A model generated the notes under the pieces. It was not told the DNA's origin and did not search any database. It saw nothing but the letters and a program-made list of their open reading frames with translations. Below are positions 58,769-64,000 of a stretch of 64,000 nt of DNA, in pieces (within the stretch, counting starts at the first letter, position 1; the number at the start of each line of letters is the position of its first letter). The stretch covers positions 186,001 through 250,000 of the forward strand of contig NZ_CP087879.1 in assembly GCF_021442325.1 (NCBI RefSeq). Direction: 5' to 3'. The stretch comes from Agromyces marinus (GTDB lineage Bacteria > Actinomycetota > Actinomycetes > Actinomycetales > Microbacteriaceae). The translations under genes were made by a program, and so were the position numbers.

Positions 58769-61363
58769 TCACGCGAGGTCGGCGGTGAACGCGTGCGAGC
58801 CGCTGCCGACCAGGTGCGACCGGCCGTCGGGCAGGACGACCTCGGCGTCGGCTCCGGTCGGCACGGTCACGTCGACGTGCATCGACGAACCCTCGAGGCG
58901 CCACGCGATGGCTGCGCGGCCGTAGGGGGTCTCATGCTCGGCTGCGGCATGCGTGAAGCCGCCGCCCGGGCGCGGCGCGAACCGGATCGAGCGGTAGCCG
59001 GGTGCCGCCGGTGCGATGCCCGCGACCACGCGGTGCATCCAGTCGGCGACCGCGCCGAGCGCGTAGTGGTTGAACGAGGTCATCGCTCCGGGATTGACCG
59101 TGCCGTCCGGGCGGAGGCTGTCCCAACGCTCCCAGATCGTGGTGCCGCCCTGGCGGACGGCGTACAGCCACGACGGCGACTCCTCCTCGAGCAGGAGGTC
59201 GTACGCCGAGCCGAGGTTTCCGGTCGAGGTGAGCGCGTCCGAGACGAGCGGGGTGCCGACGAAGCCGGTGGCGATGCGGTGACCGGCCTCCTCGACGAGT
59301 TCGGCGAGCCGTCGACCGGCGGCGAGCAGGGCCTGCTCGTCGACGAGTTCGAACGCGATCGCGAGCGAGTACGCGGTTTGCGCGTCGCTGGTCATGCGGC
59401 CGTCCTCGAGGACGTACTCGGAGCGGAACGCCGCGCGCACCTCGGCCGCGAGCGCCTCGAAGCGTTCGGCGTCATCCGTGCGACCGAGCACCCGCGCCAT
59501 GCGCGCCATCCGGTCCGCCGAACGCGCGAAGTACGCCGTCGCGACGAGGTACCGGTCCGTCGCGGCATCCGCCGGATCGTGGGGCGGCGCAGCCGGGTCC
59601 AGCCAGTCGCCGAGCTGGAACCCGTCGTTCCAGAGCCGGTCCGGGCCGGCGAGGCGCTCGACGAGTTCGACCCAGGCCTTCGCGCTGTCGTACTGCGCGG
59701 TGAGGATCCGCTCGTCGCCGAACCGCTCGTACAGCGTCCACGGCGTGAACGTCGCGACATCCCCCCACGCGGCGCCGGGCCGGATCGGCGTCCACATTCG
59801 GATGGCGGGGATCACGGGCACGTACCAGGGCACGGTTCCGTCGGGGAGCTGCTCGATCGCGACGTCCTCGAGCCAGGAGCCCAGCATGCCCGACACGTCG
59901 AACAGGAACGACGCGGTCGGCGCGAAGACCTGGATGTCGCCCGTCCACCCGGCGCGTTCGTCCCGCTGCGGGCAGTCGGTCGGGATGTCGAGGAAGTTCC
60001 CGCGCATGCTCCACACGACGTTCTCGTGCAGCCGGTCGACGAGCGGGTTCGACGAGCTGAACCATCCCGTCCGCTCGAGGTCCGTGTGGTAGACGCGGGC
60101 GACGACGTCGCCGTTCGCGACGGCCGCGTCGAGGTCGCCCGGCCAGCCGTCGACCTCGACGTACCGGAAGCCGTGGAACGTGAAGCGCGGCTCCCATTCC
60201 TCGACGCCCGTGCCGGCGAGCACGTACTCGTCGGTCGACTTCGCCGAGCGCAGGGGGCGCGTGTAGACCTCGCCGTCCTGCAGGACCTCCGCGGTGCGGA
60301 AGGTCACGTGGTCGCCTGCGGCTCCCGAGACCCGGATCCGGGGGCGCCCGACGAGGTTCTGCCCGAAGTCGAGGACGCGCTTGCCGCTCGGGCTGGTCAG
60401 CACTGCGATGGGCGCGACCTCCTGGGTGCAGCGCACGGGCGGGCCCTGCGGGGCGACGAGCGTGGCGGTGTCGCGGTGCGCGGCGACGACGCGGTGCCAG
60501 GCGGCGTCGTCGAAGCCGGCCCGCGACCAGCCCTCGATCGCGGCCGCCTCGCGGGCATCGTAGAGTTCGCCGTCGTAGTTCCCGGAACGGATGATCGGGC
60601 TCGGGTGCGCCCGCCACGCGTCATCCGTTGCGATCGTCTCGGTGCGGCCGTCGTCGTAGCGCAGCTCGATCTGCGCGATGAGCGACAGGTCGAAGCCGTA
60701 CAGGTTGCGGAAGCCGGTGTACCAGCCCAGCCGCCCGCGGTACCAGCCGTCGCCGAGCCACGCACCGATCGCGTTCTCGCCCGAGGCGAGCCGGTCGGTG
60801 ATGTCGTAGGTCGCGTACCGCAGCTTGTCGCGGTACGGCGTCCAGCCGGGCGCCATCGCCTCGGCGCCGACGCGCTCGCCGTTGAGTTCCATCTCGTAGA
60901 CGCCGTGCGCGGTGACGTAGAGGCGAGCGGATGCCAGTCCCTCGCGGACCACGAAGTCGCGGCGGAGTATCGACGGGCGGCGCTCGTCGGAGCCCGGGTC
61001 GTCCTCCCAGGTCGCGCCGACGGGCAGGGCGACCCAGTCGGATGCCTCGAGGAGGCCCGGCTCGACGGAAGCGGACCCACTCCAGTCGGAGGCAGCGCCG
61101 TCTGCACCGGTCACGCGGACGCGCACCTCGGCGCGCTCGCGCGAGACCAGCGGGGCGTCGGGCCACGCGACGAGCACGGAGTCTCCGGACGCGACCTCGA
61201 ACGCCCGGCGCTCGGAGCCGCGTCTGGTGATCTCGATCTCGTACCCGGACTGGGTCCAGCCGGCCGGCGCGACGGTCTTCCATGACAGGCGCGGCGCGGC
61301 TGCTCCGATGCCGAGCGCTTCGCGCACGTGCTCGAAGGTCGGCGGGGTGACGGTGATGCTCAC
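58769..61363 (-). CDS. GH78 alpha-L-rhamnosidase
   Basis: 864 residues. The N-terminal beta-sandwich domains (PRLSWKTVAPAGWTQSGYEI, ASARLYVTAHGVYEMELNGE, GWTPYRDKLRYATYDITDRL) precede the (alpha/alpha)6 barrel with IPTDCPQRDERAGWTGDIQV, which contains the catalytic acidic residues, and TTIWERWDSLRPDG. No signal peptide is visible, so it acts in the cytoplasm on imported rhamnosides. The GTG start overlaps the stop of the SMP-30 gene (GTGA). Supplies free rhamnose to the pathway. Confidence 0.93.
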   Translation of the reverse strand: MSITVTPPTFEHVREALGIGAAAPRLSWKTVAPAGWTQSGYEIEITRRGSERRAFEVASGDSVLVAWPDAPLVSRERAEVRVRVTGADGAASDWSGSASVEPGLLEASDWVALPVGATWEDDPGSDERRPSILRRDFVVREGLASARLYVTAHGVYEMELNGERVGAEAMAPGWTPYRDKLRYATYDITDRLASGENAIGAWLGDGWYRGRLGWYTGFRNLYGFDLSLIAQIELRYDDGRTETIATDDAWRAHPSPIIRSGNYDGELYDAREAAAIEGWSRAGFDDAAWHRVVAAHRDTATLVAPQGPPVRCTQEVAPIAVLTSPSGKRVLDFGQNLVGRPRIRVSGAAGDHVTFRTAEVLQDGEVYTRPLRSAKSTDEYVLAGTGVEEWEPRFTFHGFRYVEVDGWPGDLDAAVANGDVVARVYHTDLERTGWFSSSNPLVDRLHENVVWSMRGNFLDIPTDCPQRDERAGWTGDIQVFAPTASFLFDVSGMLGSWLEDVAIEQLPDGTVPWYVPVIPAIRMWTPIRPGAAWGDVATFTPWTLYERFGDERILTAQYDSAKAWVELVERLAGPDRLWNDGFQLGDWLDPAAPPHDPADAATDRYLVATAYFARSADRMARMARVLGRTDDAERFEALAAEVRAAFRSEYVLEDGRMTSDAQTAYSLAIAFELVDEQALLAAGRRLAELVEEAGHRIATGFVGTPLVSDALTSTGNLGSAYDLLLEEESPSWLYAVRQGGTTIWERWDSLRPDGTVNPGAMTSFNHYALGAVADWMHRVVAGIAPAAPGYRSIRFAPRPGGGFTHAAAEHETPYGRAAIAWRLEGSSMHVDVTVPTGADAEVVLPDGRSHLVGSGSHAFTADLA

Positions 61364-62295
61364 GGTGACTCCAGGGTCGGTGCGGTGGTCGTGGTGCGGA
61401 TGCGGTACAGCGTCGTCGTGGCCGTGATGAAGAGGTCGTGGCCGTCGTCGCCGCCGAAGGTCAGGTTCGAGACGGTCTCCGGGACGGGCACGTGCTCGAC
61501 GAGCCCACCGTCGGGAGCGTAGACGTACACGCCGTCGCCGGCCGAACTCCACAGTCGGCCCTCGCGGTCGATCGTGAGTCCGTCCGAGGCTCCGACCGGG
61601 ACGCGGGCGAAGACCTCGCCCGGACCGGTGACGGCGGCGCCGTCGACGGGGAAGCGCATGATGTGCTTCGCGTCGGGCCGGTCGCCGTAGAACCCGGTGT
61701 CGGCGACGTACAGGTGGCGTTCGTCGGGTGAGAACGCGATGCCGTTCGGGTGGACCATCGAGGTGACCACGGGTGCGACGGCGGAGCCGTCGGGCGGGAT
61801 GCGGAAGACGTGGCATCCGTCGTAGTCCTGTGGGCCCGGCCGCCCCTCGCGGCCGCTGGGGTGCAGCCCGTATGGCGGGTCCGTGAACCAGATCGACCGG
61901 TCGGAAGCCACGGCGAGGTCGTTGGGGGAGTTGAACCGGCCCTGCGCCCACCGGGTCGCGACCGGCACCGGGCCGGCCTCGGTCTCGCGCTCGATCGCGC
62001 GCCGGCCGTGGCTGCACTGCAGCACGGTGCCGTCGCGGTCGAGCGCGCGCCCGTTGGCGAACTCGGCGCCGGTGCGGAAGACGTGCTGCTCGCCGGTCGC
62101 GGCATCCCACTCGAGGATGCGGTCGTTCGGGATGTCGCTGAAGCGCACGCGGCGCTCGGATGCGAGCCAGACGGGGCCCTCGGCCCATGCCGCACCGGCG
62201 CAGAGCGCCTCGAGCTCTGCACCGGGGGCGATCAGGCTCGATGCGGCGGGGGTCTGCGACGGAGCGGGGGCGTCCGAGTGGTGTGGTGTAGACAC
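61360..62295 (-). CDS. SMP-30/gluconolactonase-type lactonase
   Basis: 311 residues, six-bladed propeller. AEGPVWLASERRVRFSDIPN holds the metal-binding Glu, RFNSPNDLAVASDRSIWFTD the Asn, and VHPNGIAFSPDERHLYVADT with DGLTIDREGRLW the remaining ligands. It hydrolyses sugar lactones. Next to rhamnose genes it could act on L-rhamnono-lactone, but the kinase pathway here does not need that step. GAGGAGGATC precedes the GTG at 62295. Confidence 0.9.
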   Translation of the reverse strand: MSTPHHSDAPAPSQTPAASSLIAPGAELEALCAGAAWAEGPVWLASERRVRFSDIPNDRILEWDAATGEQHVFRTGAEFANGRALDRDGTVLQCSHGRRAIERETEAGPVPVATRWAQGRFNSPNDLAVASDRSIWFTDPPYGLHPSGREGRPGPQDYDGCHVFRIPPDGSAVAPVVTSMVHPNGIAFSPDERHLYVADTGFYGDRPDAKHIMRFPVDGAAVTGPGEVFARVPVGASDGLTIDREGRLWSSAGDGVYVYAPDGGLVEHVPVPETVSNLTFGGDDGHDLFITATTTLYRIRTTTTAPTLESP

Positions 62296-62416
62296 GATCC
62301 TCCTCGATCGGCGAGCTGCAACAAGGTACTCGGGCGCGGCGCCCGGCAGGCTACAGGTCAACCGGTTCTGGGATATCGTAGCGTGGGGGCACAGCCCGAC
62401 GAAGGGAACCACCACC

Positions 62417-63292
62417 ATGCGCATCGCTGTCACTGGAAGCTCGGGCAAGCTCGGCCGGGCCACCGTCGCCCGGCTCATCGACGACGGGCACGAGGTCACC
62501 GGCTTCGACCTGCACGGAACCCCCGGCCCCGGATTCACCCGCGTCGACCTGAACGACTACGGCCAGACGCTCGACAGCCTGCTGGGCGTGACTGCCCGTC
62601 ACGCGGGGCTCGACGCCATCGTGCACCTGGCCGCAATCCCGGTCAACGGCCTGGTTCCGGATGCCACGACCTTCACCACGAACATCACGGCGAGCTTCAA
62701 TGTGGTCCATGCCGCGGCCCGCGCCGGCATCCGCACGATCGTGACGGCGTCGAGCATCACAGCCATGGGCTTCCCGTTCGACACGCCGCCTGCGGCGCTG
62801 CCGGTCGACGAGACGCTGACCGAGGCGAACAACACCTACGGCCTCGGCAAGGTCGCCGAGGAGGCGATGTGGGGCCAGCTCGCCCGGTGGATGCCGGGCC
62901 TGTCGATCACCTCGTTGCGGTTCACGAACGTGGTCGCACCGGGGGAGTACGGCGCGTTCGAGCGGGCGGAGGACCCGGACTACCGCCGGGACCTGCTGTT
63001 CAGTTATGTCGACTCGCGCGACGGCGCGGCTTCGGTCGCGCTCGCCCTGGCCGCTGCGGAGCCGGGGTTCGAGGTGTACGACATCGCCGCGTCCGATACC
63101 GGCAGTGCGGTGCCCTCGGCCGAGCTGTGCGCGCACCACTTCCCGGGCGTGCCCGTGCGCGAGGGGCTCGGCGAGTTCGAGACGCTCGTGTCGGTCGACA
63201 AGGCGCGCGACCGGCTCGGCTTCGTGGCGCGGCACCTCTGGCGTGAGGAGTACGCGGCGCAGCGCGCGGCCGAGGGTGGCGCGACGCGCTGA
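62417..63292 (+). CDS. NAD-dependent epimerase/dehydratase family protein
   Basis: 291 residues, SDR: RIAVTGSSGKLGRATVARLI binds NAD(P), TASSITAMGFPF and NNTYGLGKVAEEAM (YxxxK) hold the catalytic residues. The protein resembles the uronate-dehydrogenase/epimerase-like group. Divergent from the SMP-30 gene and convergent with the FadR gene at 63320. An AACCGGTT palindrome at 62360-62367 in its upstream region may be a GntR-type site. Substrate unknown. Confidence 0.85.
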   Translation: MRIAVTGSSGKLGRATVARLIDDGHEVTGFDLHGTPGPGFTRVDLNDYGQTLDSLLGVTARHAGLDAIVHLAAIPVNGLVPDATTFTTNITASFNVVHAAARAGIRTIVTASSITAMGFPFDTPPAALPVDETLTEANNTYGLGKVAEEAMWGQLARWMPGLSITSLRFTNVVAPGEYGAFERAEDPDYRRDLLFSYVDSRDGAASVALALAAAEPGFEVYDIAASDTGSAVPSAELCAHHFPGVPVREGLGEFETLVSVDKARDRLGFVARHLWREEYAAQRAAEGGATR

Positions 63293-63319
63293 CGCCTCGC
63301 CGATCCGCGCGGTCGAGGC

Positions 63320-64000
63320 TCAGGCGTCGGCCGTGCGGGACAGTCGCTCCGACGCGGTGCTCATGTGCGAGGCCATGGCGGACGCCGCTGCGTCGGGGTC
63401 GTGCGCTCGAAGCGCGTCGAACACGGCCTCGTGCTCGGTCAGCGCCGTCCGCGCGTCGTCGGCGCCGTGGACGGCGCGGTCGACCCACACCCGGAGCAGC
63501 GACTGGACGACCTGCAGCAGCCCGACGAGGGTCGAGTTGCCGGCGATCGACGCGAGTTCGTGGTGCCACGCCAGGTCGGCCTTGACGAACGCGCGCAGGT
63601 CGTCGTCGACGTTCGCACGCATGCGGTTCAGGTGCCGTTCGAGGACCTCGACCCGGTCGTCGGTGATCCGGGCGGCGGCGAGCCGGGCGACGTAGATCTC
63701 GAGTCCTGAGCGGAGCTCGAGCAGTTCGGCGGTGCTGCGTTCGCCGATGAGGATGCCCCAGCTGAGCGTCTGGGGGAGCATCTCGCTCGCGGTGCCGCGC
63801 AGGTAGGTCCCGGACCCGGGGCGCACGTCGACGATGCCGAGGATCTCGAGCGCGGCGAGGGCTTCGCGTACGGCCGACCGGCCGACCTCGAGGCTCGCCG
63901 CGAGCTGCCGTTCGGGGGGCAGGCGGGTGCCCGGTGCGATGGAGCCGCTCGTGAAGAGGTCGAGCAGTCGGGTGGCGACGACCGAGACGGCCGAGCCCGA
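63320..64000 (-). CDS. FadR-type GntR regulator (5' end beyond window)
   Basis: 226 residues visible, lacking only the extreme N-terminus. The winged helix (LLDLFTSGSIAPGTRLPPER, QLAASLEVGRSAVREALAAL) and the FCD domain (VKADLAWHHELASIAGNSTL, LTEHEAVFDALRAHDPDAAA) with metal-binding His residues are complete. It likely controls the epimerase gene facing it or genes beyond the window. Ligand probably a sugar acid, by family. Confidence 0.9.
   Translation of the reverse strand, partial: SGSAVSVVATRLLDLFTSGSIAPGTRLPPERQLAASLEVGRSAVREALAALEILGIVDVRPGSGTYLRGTASEMLPQTLSWGILIGERSTAELLELRSGLEIYVARLAAARITDDRVEVLERHLNRMRANVDDDLRAFVKADLAWHHELASIAGNSTLVGLLQVVQSLLRVWVDRAVHGADDARTALTEHEAVFDALRAHDPDAAASAMASHMSTASERLSRTADA

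Noticed and set aside
1-64000. tRNA, rRNA or riboswitch genes
   Set aside because: No cloverleaf, rRNA core motif or known riboswitch core was recognised on reading. A covariance-model scan would be decisive.

Overview
The window comes from a very GC-rich actinobacterium. Gene content and style (strong C/G third-position bias, DUF1707 and NYN proteins, polyprenol-phosphate mannosyltransferase, many TANNNT boxes 6-8 nt before start codons, a recurring GGATGCC/GGCATCC word) suggest the Microbacteriaceae, with an Agromyces-like genus as a guess. It is a chromosomal stretch with about 57 protein genes. I see no rRNA, tRNA or CRISPR array.

Layout. 1-5.2 kb: the 5' part of a SufS-like PLP enzyme, then prpD and prpC of the methylcitrate pathway, separated by an opposite-strand DUF559-type endonuclease-like gene lying between two TTGCGG palindromes. 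5.3-10.2 kb: thioesterase, AI-2E-type exporter, SRPBCC protein, small membrane protein, phytoene-dehydrogenase-like oxidoreductase, META lipoprotein. 10.2-21.7 kb: LysR regulator and putA, an IS481-family element inserted exactly at the putA stop codon, an arginine antiporter/arginine deiminase pair bounded by 52-bp direct repeats, a retropepsin-like protease divergent from rimK, then GntR and Lrp regulators. 21.8-26.6 kb: TetR, amidohydrolase, APC permease and LLM oxidoreductase. 26.6-31.7 kb: a membrane protein, an 827-bp repeat-rich intergenic region with hairpins and G-rich microsatellites, a dimethylargininase-like gene, a POT peptide transporter and a mannosyltransferase.

31.6-40.1 kb: a ROK regulator divergent from a translationally coupled cluster (nucleoside phosphorylase, epimerase, GT2, DUF2064 transferase, methyltransferase), facing a cytochrome b/molybdopterin oxidoreductase pair and followed by a GT-C-like membrane protein. 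The product is unknown. 40.3-45.9 kb: an acetyltransferase, an ECF sigma factor with a membrane partner, and a lactate-type operon (FadR regulator, FMN alpha-hydroxyacid dehydrogenase, lactonase). The sigma pair is bounded by a second, 72-bp direct repeat that again copies the 3' end of a neighbouring gene. 46-51.1 kb: DUF1707, NYN-LOTUS, PfpI/IclR divergent pair, and a membrane-anchored CHAT protease with a LecA-like domain. 51.3-64 kb: an L-rhamnose catabolic region (2-hydroxyacid dehydrogenase, rhamnulokinase, aldolase/dehydrogenase, isomerase, mutarotase, LacI regulator, GH78 rhamnosidase, SMP-30 lactonase, sugar epimerase, FadR regulator).

The most notable unexplained structures are the two hairpin-plus-G-tract modules at 27.7-28.0 kb, the two accessory cassettes (arcD-arcA and the sigma pair) that each lie between duplicated 3' ends of a flanking gene, the paired GGTACC hairpins around the sigma/acetyltransferase segment, the CHAT-LecA fusion and the phosphorylase/glycosyltransferase/molybdoenzyme cluster.
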